Assembly: GCA_038501195.1 (NCBI GenBank)
Contig: JBBPUQ010000010.1
Location: 2,788,001-2,852,000 of the forward strand
Direction: 5' to 3'
Origin: Nemania diffusa
Lineage: Eukaryota > Ascomycota > Sordariomycetes > Xylariales > Xylariaceae
DNA length: 64,000 nt
Shown here: positions 1 through 15,760 of the stretch, one piece after another
How positions within the stretch are numbered: the first letter of the stretch is position 1
Layout: every line of letters starts with the position of its first letter
Notes under the pieces: model-generated
The model's input: only the letters and a program-made list of their open reading frames with translations
Told to the model about the DNA's origin: nothing
The model's database searches: none
Position numbers and translations under genes: made by a program

Positions 1-3000
1 TTTAAAATATATTATATTATTATTAAAATTTAATATTTTAAAAACTATTTAATTATATTATATATAACTTTAATATAAATTTTATAATAATATATTATTA
101 TATATAAAAAAAAATAATATAAACATTTATAAAATTTTTAAATAATAATATTAAATTAAATAATATTATATTTAATTTATTAATTTTTAAAATAATTTTT
201 ATAATTAATTATAATAAATTTTTTTATTTAAAAATATTTAATAATATTTATATAAAAATTAATATTAATTAAATTAAATAAATTTAAAATAAATAAAGTT
301 TTTATAATTAAAAAATATAATATTATAATTAATTTATTATATAAAAAAATAAATTCATATAAAAAATTTTAAAATATTAAATAATTATAACTTTAATATA
401 AAACTAAATTAAAAAAAACTATTTATATTTATTAAAAAGTAATAATTAAATTTTAATTATATAAAATTATAAAAATAATAATAAAATTTTAAATTTAATA
501 TAAATATTAATAATTTAATTTAATATTACTATTATTATTATATTAAATTTTAATATTAAATAAATAATTTATTTAAAATAATATAATTATTATATATATT
601 AATAAAATTAAAAATATATTAATTTAATATATATTATAAATATTATTATAATAAATTAAAATATAAAAATATTTATATATATTTAATATTTAATATATAT
701 TAAAAATAATTTTAATAAATTTATAATTATAAAATTATAAATTAATAATAATTTAATTTTTATTTTTAAATATATTAAATAATATTAATATTTAAATATT
801 TTAATAAATAAATAAAAGTTTTTTTTTTATAATATATTATTTTTAAATTATAATTAAAAATACTATATAATTTAATAATTATTATTAATATTTAATAAAT
901 TTTAAATAAAACATTAAAATATTAAATATATAAATATATTAATAAATTAATAATATAATTTTATAAAAAACTATTTATATATTAAAACTATTAATTATAT
1001 TATTAATAATATATATAAAATTTTAATTTATATATAAATATTAAATTAAATTAAAAACAATATTAAAAAAACTATTTAAAATTAATATTATATTATTTTA
1101 AAAAATATAAAATTATAAAATATTAACAATAAAAATAAATTTATATTAAATATTTAAAAAATTAATTATAATATAAATATTAATTATATAATAATTTATA
1201 TAATATTATTAATATATATAAATTTATAAAATATTATTTTATATTATAATTTAAATAATTATATTAAAAAATTTTAATATTAAATTAATAATTTATTTTA
1301 TTTTATAAATATATATTTTAATAATTATATATAAAAATTATAAAAAATAAATAAATTTAATAAAATTTATTAATATTATTAATTTTATTTATAATTAATA
1401 ATATATTATTTATATAGTTGTTATTAATTAATATAAATATAAATTTAATTTAAATTTTAATATTAATATTATTATTATATATTTAATAAATAAATATAAA
1501 AGTTTTTATAATTTTTTATAATTTTTTAATTTATATAATAATTAATAAATTATATAATATTTATATTTAATATAATAATATAATATAAATATTTAATTTA
1601 TTTTTATATAAAATAATAATTTAATTATTATGTATAAATATTATTTAAATATAATATTTAAAATATTATTATTTTAAAATTTTAATTATAAATTTATTAA
1701 AATTTATTAAAATTTATAATTTAAATAAATAATAAAATTATAATTAAATAATTAAATTTAATTTTAATAGCAAAAAATTAAATAAATAATAAAAAGTTTA
1801 TTAAAATATTTCTTTAAAAATAATTTATTTATATTATTATATATTTATTTTTTAAAATTAAATAGTTATAATTATATAATTATTTTTATTAATTTATTAA
1901 TATTTTATTAAAATATAATATTATTATAATTAATTTATTAATAATTATATAATAATTAATATTAATTTAATATATAATTTTTTAATAAAATTAATAAATT
2001 ATAAAAGTATTTTTAAATTTATATAATAAAATATTTATTATTAACAACAAAAAATTTTTTTTTATTATATATTAATATAAATAATATAATTTTTTATTTA
2101 AAACAGCTAATATAATAAAAAAAATTAAAATATTAAATTTATTAAAATTTTATTAAAATGTAATAAATATAAATTATTTTATTTTATTATTATTTTTATA
2201 ATATTTTATATAATTTAATTAAAAGATTTTATTTTTATAAATTTAAAATTTTAAAATTATATTTTATAATTTTAAATAAAGTTATAATTTATAAAAAAAA
2301 TTCTAAAATAATTGTAATAATTTAAATTTTTTAAAAATATATAAAAAAAATTAATTTTTAATATTTTAAAATAAATATAATTTTTAATTAAATAAATAAC
2401 TATTTAATATTTTTATACAAAGTTTTTAATATATAATAAAATTATATATAAATTTATATAATTTTATAAATAATATATTATATTTTAATAATTATTTTTA
2501 AATATAATATTTTAATTAAATATATATTGTAAAAAAAAAAATTTAATATTAATATAATATATTTTAAATCTTTTATTATTTAAAATAAAATATTTATATA
2601 ATTATATAATATATATTTAATTTAAAATATTTAATAAATATAAAAATAAAAACTTTAAATTATATTAATTTAATTAAAATAATTTTTTTATATTTAAAGT
2701 TTTTATATAAAAATTTTAAATTATTATATATATTTAATATATAATAATAAATAAATTTTTAATTAAATCAAAATTATAATATTATATAAAAATAAAAATA
2801 ATAATATTTTATATATAAACTTTTTAAATAATTAAAATAATTTTAAATTTAAATATATATAAATATATTTATATAATTATTATATTAATTAATTATTATA
2901 TTTATATTATAATTAATTTAATATTAATTATAATATTTATTTATAAATTATTTAATTAATTTATTAATAAAACAAATATTATATAATTATAATTATTAAT

Positions 3001-3310
3001 ATAATTTATATTAAACTAATAATTTAATAAAACTTATATATATATATTAAATATATATAATTAAAACTTAAATTATAATTTTTATTAAATAATTAAATAA
3101 ATAAAAAATATAAAAACTTATTAAAATTTATAAAACTTATAAATTTTATATATATATATATATAAATAATTTATATATAACTTTTTTAATTATATTTTCT
3201 TTTATAAAATATATATATAAATTAATATAAAACTTTAAAATTTAAAAATAAAATTTAAATTTTATAAATTATTTTAAAGTTTTATATATATATATATATA
3301 TAAAGTTTTA
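1..3310 (+). repeat. Repeat family A, copy 1 (left end cut by window)
   Basis: This stretch aligns colinearly, with gaps, to about 6170-8912. Shared blocks include those starting near 40 (matches 6203), near 380 (matches 6880), near 965 (matches 8235) and 3009-3310 (matches 8611-8912). The last block is nearly identical over about 300 bases, and most of its differences are C versus T. The original element is unrecognisable; I infer a transposon because it is duplicated and RIP-mutated. Boundaries are approximate. Confidence 0.6.
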
Positions 3311-4730
3311 TTAATATTAATTAATAATTATAAAATATAATTATAAATTAATAAAATAAAAAAGCAGAAATTAATTATTATTAAAAATAACTTTTGTACT
3401 ATATTTTTTTTTTTTTTTTATATAAAAAATAAATTACTATTTTTATTAATTAATTAAAAATATATTAAATTAATTATTAAATAAATAAAACTTAACTATT
3501 AAAAAATTAAAGTTTTTTTTATAATAATTTAATTAATTTTTATATAAAAATTAATAAAACTATAAGTTATTTTATATATTTATTTTTTTAACTATTTTAT
3601 TTATTTTATAATTTTTATTTTTTTATTTTTTTATTTTTTATAATTATATTAATATTAACAATAAAAGCAGTAATAATAATAATAGCTATAATAATTAAAT
3701 AAATTTAAAATAACAATTTAATAGCTTTATATAATAAAAATAACTTTATATATAAAAATATAGTTAAAAATAATAATATTTAAATAAAAATTAAAAAAAA
3801 AAAACAGATCTAAAATATTAAAATATAACTATTAATTTTAATATTTTTTTAAAATTTATAAAATTAATAATATATTTTATATAATATTTATATAATTATA
3901 TATAATTAAAAATTAAAAAAAAACAGTTTATATAAATATTTACAATAAATTTTAATAAATAAATAAAATTTATATTTATAAATATTAATTATATATTTAA
4001 ACAAAAATTTAATATTATAATTAAAAATAATTTAAATATTTAATTATATAATATAATATATAATAATAAATTTATTTATATTTTTTAAAAATATAAAAAT
4101 AAAAATAATAATAAATTAAACAATAATATATTTATATAAATAATATTAATTTTAATATTTATATTAATCAATATATTAGAACTTTTTATTATATAAATAA
4201 ATTTGTTAATATTATAACCAATTATATTAAAATTAATAATATTAATATATATTTTTATATTTAATATAAATAATTAAATTTTTTTTTTTATATAAATAAA
4301 AATTTAAAAATTTATATTTACTTTTAAAATTTTTATTATATATTTTATATTTTTATTTATATATAAAAATCGATTATATAAAATTTTTTTTATTTAAATT
4401 ATTTATAATAATTTAATTAAAACAGCTTAATTTATTATATTTATTAAAATATAATAGTTTAATTAAAATTATAATAATAAATTATATAATATATTATATA
4501 ATAAAACTCGAATTTTTATTTTAATATATTATTAATTTAAAATTATTAAAAAATAATATTATATAATATTTTTTTTTATATTAAAAAAAAAAGCTAAATA
4601 ATATTATTTTAATTATATTAATTTAATATATAAATAAATTAAAATTTATATAATATTTAATAATTATTTTAATATAATAATTAATTATAATTAATATTAA
4701 ATTAACTAAATTATTATTATTTTTATATAA
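3310..4730 (+). repeat. Repeat family C, copy 1
   Basis: It matches about 19120-20060 in the same orientation and block order, with many small gaps. Both copies hold a block rich in AATAATAATAAA, then a block with TTAATTTAATATATA, then one ending TTTTAATATAATAATTAA. It follows directly on repeat A copy 1, so A and C may be parts of one original element. No coding signal remains. Confidence 0.4.
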
Positions 4731-6169
4731 ATAAAACAAAATAATTTAATAAAAATAATATTTAAAATATTAAAAACTATAATTAATAAATTTTAATTTA
4801 TATAATATATTTTAAAATTTAGCTATTATAAAAAAATATAATGTTATATAATAGTTATATAAATATATTTTAATATATTTAAACTTAAATTTATTTTAAT
4901 TAATTAAAAATTTATATATAAAGCTTTATTTTTTAATTTATAAATAATATTATAGATTTTTTTAATTAAAAAATAAACTATTATTATATAATAAATATTT
5001 ATTTTATTAATAAATAATATAATATTAAATATTTAAAATAATTATATAATTATAGCTTTAAAAAAATTTTTTATTAAAAACTATAATAATTATATAATAA
5101 AAATAATAAAAATAACAAAAAATGTTTTATTTATAAAAAGCTTAATTATTAATTTATTAATTATAATTAATAAAAAAAATTAAAAATAAAAAAGTAATAT
5201 TTTATTATATATAATATTTTAAAATAAAAAACTTTATTATATAAAAAATATAATATATTTATATTAAATTATAAAAGTAATAAAAACTTTTTATATAATA
5301 ATAAATTTAATAACAATTTAAATTTTAAAATTAAAAATAAAATAGTTTAATTTTTAATAAATTTAATATATTTTTATTATATAATAAAAAAAATATATAT
5401 ATATTTAAAATTAAATATTAATATTAAATAAGTTTTATTTAAATAATTAATATAATATAAAATATTAAAATATTTTATAAAATATTAATATAGCTAAAAT
5501 TTTAATTATTAAAAAAGTTTAAACTAAAACTTTTATATAAAAAAACTTTTTTATATAAATAAACTAAATTTTAAATAATATAATAATTTAATTTAATAAT
5601 ATTAAAAATTTTAAAATTATAAATATTATAATAATTTTAATATTAATTAAATTAATTAAATTTTATATTTTAAATATATTAATTTTATTTTTATTATTAT
5701 TATAAAATATAAATTAATTATATATTTATTTTAATAATATATAAAATATAATTATATAATAAAATAATATAATAATATTAATTATATAAAAATAAAAATA
5801 TTTATTTTTTAATATTAACTAATTAAAAACTATAAATTATTTTATAAAATAAAAATTTTAAAAATTATATTATTAATTTAAATATTTTTATATAAAAAAA
5901 TTTATAAAATTATTATAAAAAATTAAATATAATAATATTAATATTTTAATATTTTAAAAAATTAAAAAATTTTATTATTATTATTGATATATAATTAAAT
6001 TTTAAAAAAATTTAAATTTTTATTAAAAAATAAATATAATTTTAATTATAAAATTATTATTAATATTATATAAATTAATAAATAATTAATTTTATATATA
6101 ATTAATATAAATATTTTATTTTAAATAGCTAAATTTTTAAAGTTTTTAAATATATATAATATTTAAAAT

Positions 6170-8912
6170 ATATTATATTAATATTAAATTTTAATATATT
6201 AAAAGCTATTTAATTATATTATATATAATTTTAATATAAATCTTTTATTTAAAAAATTTTATAATAATATATAATTAATTAAAACTTTATATAAAAAAAT
6301 ATTTATTAAAATATATTAAATTATTAAAAAAATTAAATAAATAAATATATTATTTTATTATATATTTAATATTTTATATAAAAAAATCAATTATTATATA
6401 AATAAAAAAATAATATTATAAATAATTATAAAAGTTTTAAATAATATAATTAAATTAAATAGTTTTATATTTATTTTATTAATTTTTAAAGTTTATTTTA
6501 AAATTAATAACGATTTATTTTTTTTATTAAAAATTATTTAAAAAGTAAAAACTATATAAAAAAATATAAAAATATTAAAAAATATTTATATAAAAATTAA
6601 TATTAACTAAATTATATAAATTAAAAATAAATTAATATTATTATATAAAATATTTTTTTTATTTTTTAAAATAAAATTATAATATAAAAAAAATATAAAA
6701 ACTAAATAAAATTATATAAAATTTTTATAATTAAAAATTATAATATTATAATTAATATAATAAATAAATTAGCTAAATTTTATTATATATAAATTAAATT
6801 ATATTATTAATAAAAAATTATATTTAATTTATTATATAAAAAAAATAACTTTTTATATAATTTTTTTTAAATTATTAAATAGTTATAACTTTAATATAAA
6901 AATAAACTAAAAAAGTTATTTATATTTATTAATAATTAATATTTTATATTAAAAAAAATTAATAATTATATTTTAATTATATAATTAAAATAAAATAATA
7001 TAATTATTATATTTAATATATTTTTTAAATAATTAAATATAACTAAAATAAATATATTAATAATTTAAAATATATTTTAATTTATATAATATAATTTAAA
7101 TTAATATAATTAAATAAAAAATTTTTAAATTAAATTTATATAAAAAGTTAAAAATAAAATAATTAAATTATATAAAGTTATAAAAATAATAACAAAGTTT
7201 AAATTTTTATATAAATATTAATAATTTAATATATAAATTAATAATTTATTATAGTTTTAAAATTATTATTAATTTAAAACTATAATATATATATATAAAA
7301 TTATAAAATATTTTTAAAATATATATATAATTACATAATAGATTAAATTATAAAATTTATATTTATTTATTAAAAAAACTAAAAAATTAAAATTTAATAA
7401 ATATTATATTTTAAATTATATAATTATTATATAAATTAATTAAATTAAAATTATATTAATATAAAATTTATTATAAATATTATTATTAAAAATTAAATAT
7501 AAAAATATTTAAATATAATTTATATTTATTATATATTAAAAAATAATTTAATAAATTTATAATTATAAAACTTTAAATAAATAATATTTTTAATATTATA
7601 TTTAAAAAATCTTTATATAAAAAAAAAACTAAGTTATTATTTTATATAAAACTAAAAATAAAATTAATATTTAAATATTTTATTAAATTTAATAAAAATA
7701 AAATTTAAATAAATAAATATGATTTTTTTTTTAATTTAATAAAAATAAATCAAATAATTATATATTATTAATTTTTATATAAAAAACTATTTTTAATAAT
7801 ATATTATTTAATAAATTTAAAATATATATATTATATTAATATATTAATTAAAAATATTATATAACTTATTAATTAATATATAAATTTAAAAACTATTAAA
7901 AAATAACATTAAAATATTAAATATATAAATATAATAATAAATTAATAATATATAATAAAAATTATATTATATATTTTTAAATTTTAATTATATAAAAATT
8001 TTTATTTTTATTAATAAAATATTTATAAATAATAAAAATTTAAATTTTTAAATTAAATTTATAATTATATTAATTAATAAAAGTTTTATAAAAAATATTT
8101 TTATAATTAAAAATAAAATTATTTATTAAAATTTAATTAAATATAAATAAATTATATATAATATATTAATAAATAATTATATAATATAATTAATAAATTT
8201 AATTATATTATTATATTTAATATAATTTTTTAAAAAATTATTTATATAATAAAACTATTAATTATATTATTAGTTATATATATCGATTTTAAATTTTTAT
8301 ATAAATATTTAATTAAATTAAAAATTATATAAAAAAAATAATTTATAATTAATATTATATTAATTTAAAAAATATATAAAAATTATAAAATTATAAAAAT
8401 ATATTAAATTAATAATAAAAATAACTTAATAAATATTAATATAAAAAAAATATTTAATTAAATATTAAAAAAACTAATTAATATAAATAAATAAATTATA
8501 TAAATAAAAATATATATAAATCGATTAAATAATAAAAAAAAATAACAAAAGATTAATTAATATTAAAATTAAAATTATTATATAAAAAAAAAAAGCTTTA
8601 ATATTAAATTAATAATTTAATAAAATTTATATATATATATTAAATATATATAATTAAAATTTAAACTAAAACTTTTATTAAATAATTAAATAAATAAAAA
8701 ATATAAAAATTTATTAAAATTTATAAAATTTATAAATTTTATATATATATATATATAAATAATTTATATATAACTTTTTTAATTATATTTTTTTTTATAA
8801 AATATATATATAAATTAATATAAAACTTTAAAACTTAAAAATAAATTTTAAACTTTATAAATTATTTTAAATCTTTTTATATATATATATATAAAACGTT
8901 TTATTAATAATT
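6170..8912 (+). repeat. Repeat family A, copy 2
   Basis: Direct copy of about 1-3310, roughly 5.6-6.2 kb downstream. The 3' 300 bases (8611-8912) are almost identical to 3009-3310 apart from C/T changes and short A/T indels. The distance between matching blocks shrinks along the alignment, so copy 2 has lost several hundred bases. Boundaries are approximate. Confidence 0.6.
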
Positions 8913-10669
8913 TAATTAATAATAAATTATAATAAAAGTTTTATTATATTAATTTATTTATTAAATATTTATAAATATAATAAATATTTTTTAAAATAAA
9001 CTTTTTAATATTAATAAGACTTTATTTATATATATTAACTTTAAATTTTAAATTAATATTTATTTATATAAAATTTATAAAATTTATAAATTATAAAATA
9101 AAAATTATTTAATATTTATTTAATAATATAATGAAACTTTTAATTATATATTTAAAAATATAAATTAAATTAAATTATTAATTTAATAAAAAATTTTAAA
9201 TAATATTTTTAATTTTAATATTTATTAAATTTTATTAATTATTTTATTTTATTAAAATAAAAAGCTTTTATAATATAAATATATATTAAATTTATATAAA
9301 AGCTTTTTTAATATAATATTATTAATTTAAAATTTATAATAATAAATTTATTAATGTTTTTTTTAATATATAATAAATTTAAATTATATATAAATATATT
9401 TATATTTAATATTTTATAATTAAAATTATAATATATTTTAAATTAATTTAAATATAATATTTTTTTTTATTTTTTATTTATTTAATTTTTTAATAATTTT
9501 TTTTATATATAAACTTTAATTTTAATTTTAATATTAATTAATTTATATATATTTTTATTTAAATAATTAATTTATTTATATTAAATTGTTTTTTTATATT
9601 TAATTAATAATATAATTATTTAATTAAATTTATTAATTATTTTATTTATAAAGATATTAAAAAAATATATTTATTTTTAATTAAAATTTAATAAATATTA
9701 TTATTTTTTATATAGTTTTTATAATTTAATATAATTATAAATTTAAATTAAAAATTTACATTTTTATTTAATTAAAATTTAAAAATATTAATTATAATTT
9801 TTTTATATATTATTAATTTATTATTATATTTATAAGTTTAATTTTTTAATATTATTTTTAATAATTTTTAAATTTATATAATAATTAATATATAAAAATA
9901 ATATATTATTAATAATTATTTTTATAAATAAAAAAAATTAATTTATTTATATAAATTTTATTTTTATAAATTTAATAAATTATTTAAATATTAATTTTAG
10001 TTTTAATTTTATATAAAAACAATTTAAATATAATATTAAAAATATTATTTTTTAAAAGTTTTAATTTTAAATTTATAAAGTTATTTTTTTAAATATATAT
10101 TAAATATAAATTATATATTAAAATTTTTATATTTAATTTTTAATAATAATTATATAATATTTATAAAATATTTATTTTTAATAAATAAATATAAATATTT
10201 TTAATTTAATTTTTTATATAATTATATATATAATTAAATAATATTTTATAATTTTATATTAATAATAGTTTTAAAGTTATAATAAATTATTAAAGTTTAT
10301 ATATAAATTTAAATTTTATTATTATTTTTATAGTTTAATATAATTTAAACATTTTTTTATTTATATTTTATATAAATTTAATTTAAAAAATTTTTGTTTA
10401 ATTATATTATTTTATTTTTATTATATAATTTAAATATTAATTATTAATAAATATAATAAAACTTTTTTAATTTACTTTTATATTAAAATTATAATTATTT
10501 AATAATTTAAAAAAAACTATATTAAAATATATTATTTAAAATAAAATTATATATTAAATTTAAAAATATAATATAAAATAAAAAACTAGTTTAAAATTAA
10601 TAAAAAAAATTTATTTAATTTAAATTTTAATTTATTTTTATTATTTATTTTTATTTTATTATTAATAAA

Positions 10670-11020
10670 ATTTATTATAATATAAAGTTTATTTTTATTA
10701 AAATAACTGTTATAATTATAATAAATATAAAAATTAATTAAATAATTTTATTAATTAAAAACTTTAAAAAAAAAAAAAAAAAACTTAAATTATATATATA
10801 TATTATATAAATTATATAAATATATAAAATTATAAATAAAATTATAATTAAAATTATAAAATTTAATTAAAGTTTTTTTATTATAAATTTTATAAAATAA
10901 GTTTTTTTAAAAATAATAATTTTTATAAATTAATAAAAATTATAAAATTTTATTATAATTAAATATATAAGTTTTAATTTATAATTAATAATTTATATAA
11001 ATTATTATATTATTTGTTTT
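10670..11020 (+). repeat. Repeat family B, left copy (possible LTR)
   Basis: About 330 bases repeated in direct orientation at 15400-15760. The shared order is an AATTATAATAAATATAA-type start, an A-rich run, alternating TATA, a block around TTATAATTAAAATTATAAAA, and an end in TTTAATTTATAATTAATA. Two direct copies of a few hundred bases with 4.4 kb between them is the geometry of a small LTR retrotransposon, but terminal TG/CA and target duplications cannot be recognised at this level of mutation. Confidence 0.4.
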
Positions 11021-14000
11021 AAAAATTAAATAAATATAATATTTAAATTAAATATTTTATTATTATTTTTATATTTTTTTATAAATTTATTTATAATTTT
11101 TAATTTTATTTAGTTTTATAATTTAATTAATAATTTTAATTTAATAAATTAATTTAAATAATATTAATTTAATATAATAAATATATTTTTAAAATTTTTT
11201 ATAAAATATTAAATATTATTAAATTTTTATTTTATTTTAATTTTAATATTTAATTTATTTTAAATTTTAATTTATTATTAATTTTTTTAATTAATATTAA
11301 ATTTTATAATTATTATAATATTTAATTATTATTTATTTGTTTTAATTTATTTATATAAAATAAGTTTTTATTTTTATATAAATTTAATATATTTAATTTA
11401 TAACTATATTTTATTATATTTAAAAAAATTAATAAACTTTTATTTTTTATTAATTTAAATTTTTTAATTTTTTTATATAATTTTAATAATTTTATATATA
11501 ATTTTTTAAATTTATTATATTTAAATAATTAGTTTTTATATTTATTTAATTTATTTATTAATAAATTTTTTTTTTAAATATAAAAATTAAATAATTTTAA
11601 AATTTAATTTTAAACATTATAAAAAATTATATATAAAATTTAAAATTAACAAATATTTATTTTAATTTTTTTAATATTTATTTATATAAAAATATAATTT
11701 TTAATTTAAATTATAATTTATTTTTTTATAATATTTTATATTTAAAAATAATAAATATTATTTTATTTATATTTAATATTTATTAATAAATTTAATATTT
11801 TTATAAATTTTAAAATAAATAGTTTTATATTATTAAAAATATAATATATAATATATAATAATATTTAAATATTAGTTTTTTTATATTATTTATTTTTTAA
11901 TTAAATAAAATAACAATAATTTTATTAAATTTATTAATAATTAATTATATATAATTATATTTATATTAGTTTAAAAATATATTTTTATTATTTATTATTA
12001 TATATTTTTAAATATTTTATAATATAAATATTAAATATAATAATTTTTTTTTTTTTTTATTTTTTTATTATATTTATATTTATAACAATTGTTAATATAT
12101 TAATATAATTTTTTTTTTAAAAAAAACTAATAATAAATTTATTTAAATATTTATATTAATTTAGTTTAATTTTAATAAATTATTAATATTAATTTATATA
12201 TTTTTTATAATAAAACAATTTAAAAAAAATAATTTTATTTATTATAACTTTTTAAATTTAAAATTATATTTTTTTTTTAAAATTAAATTAATTAAATTAT
12301 TATTTTTTATAATTAATATTTTTATTTTAATAAATTAAAAAATAATTATAAAATTTTTAATTATATTTAATTTAATAAATATAAAAGTTTTTTTATTTTA
12401 TTTTTAAGTTTTAATTATTAATAAATTAATTTTTTTTAAAAAAAATATATTATTTATAAAATTGTTTTTTTTTATTAATATTAAAAAATAATGTTAAAAT
12501 TATTTAAAAAGTTTATTTATTTAATTTAATTTATTAAAAAAGCTTTTTTAATTAATTAATAAATTAATAATTAATCATTATTTAAAACTATATATTTAAT
12601 AATTTAAAATAACAATATTTAAAAAATTATATTAATATTAATATTTTTTAGTTTTATATAAAATAAATTTATTTATATAAAGTTATAATTTTTAAAAAAT
12701 AATTAATAACTTGTTTTTTTTTTTTTAATTTTATTAAATAATTCTTTTTAATTATATTATATAAAATATTTATTTTAATATATATTAAAATTAATATAAT
12801 TAGTTTTTTTATCATTTTAAAAATTTTATATTAATTTAAATTTAATATTTATTTATAATTTTTTTTAAATAATTATATAAATAATTTAAAAATATTATTA
12901 ATATAACAAAAAAATATTTTTTTAAAATTTTATAATTTTAAAATCTTTAATTTTTAATTGTTTTAATTTTTTTAAATTTATTTTAATATTTTAGTTAATT
13001 TTTAAAATTATATTTAAATAATTTATAATAATAATTTTAAAATAAATTAAAATATTATTAATATATATATTAATAAAATTTTATTATTATATAAGTTTTA
13101 TTTTTAAATTAAATAATAATATTATTTAATTAAAGATTTTAAGTTTAATTTAAATTATAATTTAAAAATAAAATTTAATTATTAATAATATTAAATTTTA
13201 AATATATTTTTTAAATTAAAAAGTTAAATAATTTAATTTTTTTACTATTAATTTTATTATTAAAAATTAATATAAAATTTAAATATTAATAAAATAAATA
13301 TTATATTAAAGTTTATATTTAATTTAATAAATTTTAATTTTAATAGTTTTTTTATTTTTTATTTTAAAAAAATATATTAAATTAATATATAATATTATAA
13401 AAAGCTATTATTTTTAAATTTATTATTAAATTTTAAAACTATATTATAACTAAATTAAAACAATAATATTGTAATTAATTAAATTTAAAAAAAAAAATTT
13501 AAATAAATTAATTTTTTAAATATTAACTATTTTATAAATTTAATATATTTTAAATTTTTATTAAATAAAAATAATATTAATTTATTATTAAAAGTTTTTT
13601 ATTATTTTTTATAAAAAATATTAATATTAATAATTTAATTAATATTAAATATTTTTATAATATATTAAATTAAAATTAATTTATTAAATATATTAACTTT
13701 TTTTTAATAAATTTAATTTAAATTATTTATATAATTTTATTTTAATTAAATTATAACTTTTATATTATTAATATAAATTTTAAAATTTTAAATTAAATTA
13801 TTAATTAATATATTATATTATAACATTTTTTAATATTATTTAAAGTTTTTTTTTATTAATTTAAATTTTATATTTAAGTTTATTTTATTTTATTATATTC
13901 ATTTATAATTTATTAAATTTTTAAATTAATTGTTTTTTTAATTTTAGTTTTTAATAAAATAATAATTATAAAAAACAATTATATAAAAATAAAAATATTA

Positions 14001-15399
14001 TTAAATTAAATAATTTATTTATATTAATAATTTATTAAAATGTTTTATTTTAATAATTAATATTAATAACTTTAAATTTTTAAAATAATTATTAATATTT
14101 AATTTATTTTATTAATTATTTTATTATAAAAATTAATTAATAATATTAGTTTTTTTAATTTAATAATTTTAGTTTTAAATTAATATTTAAGTTTTTAAAT
14201 TAATTTATATTTTAATATATTTTTTTTAATTATTAGTTAATTTTTTATATTTATTATTTTAAAAAAATTTAATGTTTTTTTCAATTTTATTAAATTTATT
14301 ATTAAAATAAAAACTTTTTTTAAAATTATTTATATTTAAAGTTTAATTTTTTTAAATTTTTTTTTTTAATAATTATTAATAATTATATTATAACATTTTT
14401 TATATATAAAATATAAATTAATATTAGTTTTAAAATTTTTATGTTTAAAATTAATATTTAAATGTTTTAAATAAAACTATTAAAATATAAAATAAATTAA
14501 TAAATATTTAATTATTTAAAAAGTTTATAATAATATTTAATAAAAAATAATTAAATTATTATAATTTAATTTAAATTATAATAAATAATAATTAATATTT
14601 AAATTATTTTAGTTATATTATTAAATATTATTAAATAATTAAATAATAAATTAATAATAAACTTTTATTAATTATAAAATAAGTTTTTTAAATTAAAAAA
14701 ATAAATAATATATTTAACTTTTTTTATTATAAAAAATAGTTTTATTTTTTTTTAAATTTATTAATAAATTTATTTTAATTATTAATAAATTTTTTTAAAT
14801 ATATAACTTTTATTTTAGTTTTATTTTAATAAATTATATATTAATTATTAACTTTAATTAATTGTTTTTTAAATATAAATTATATAATTATATTATAAAA
14901 CTAAAAAATAATATTTATAATTTTTTTTAAAAAATATTGCTTTTATATTTATATTTAAAAAATATAATAAAATTAAATTGTTTTTATAATATAATTATTT
15001 ATTAATAATAAAAGTTAATTTAAATTTTATATATAATAATTATATTTTAATTAATAATAAACTTTTTTTTTTAATTAAAATTACTATTATTGTTTTAATT
15101 TGTTATTTTTAATTGTTAATATAAAATTAATTTATTAAATTTATTTTTATTATTAATAAATTTTATAAATAATAAAATAACAAATAAAATTATAATTAAA
15201 GTTATAATTAATTAATTAATTAAATTTAATTAATTTTTAAATTTAATTTAAAAATTTTAAATAATAACATTTTTTTAAAAAAATATAAATAATATATTAA
15301 ATTAATAGTTTTATTTTAAATATATAATTAAAATAATTTATTTATAATATATAAATTATATAAAATAAATAAAAGTTATATATTTAAATTAAACATTTA

Positions 15400-15760
15400 T
15401 TAATAAATATAAAGTTTAATTTTAAAATTATATTATAATTATAAAAAAAATAAAAATTAATTAAATAATTTTATTAATTAAAAGATTTAAAATAAAAAAA
15501 AATAAAAAAAAAGTTTAATTATATATATATATTATATAAAATATATAAATATATAAAACTATAAATAAAGTTATAATTAAAATTATAAAATTTAATTAAA
15601 AAATTTTTAAAAGAAATTTTATAAAATAAATCTTTTAAAATAAGTTTTTTTAAAAATTATAGTTTTTATATATTAATAAAAATTATAAAGTTATATTATA
15701 ATAAAATATATAAATTTTAATTTATAATTAATAAACTAAATATAAAAATTAATAGCTTAT
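15400..15760 (+). repeat. Repeat family B, right copy (possible LTR)
   Basis: Direct copy of 10670-11020; see that entry. The two copies differ mainly by C/T and G/A changes and small A/T indels. After the shared end the right copy carries a short extra stretch of about 20 bases before similarity resumes briefly. The 4.4 kb between the copies has no recognisable pol motif. Confidence 0.4.
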
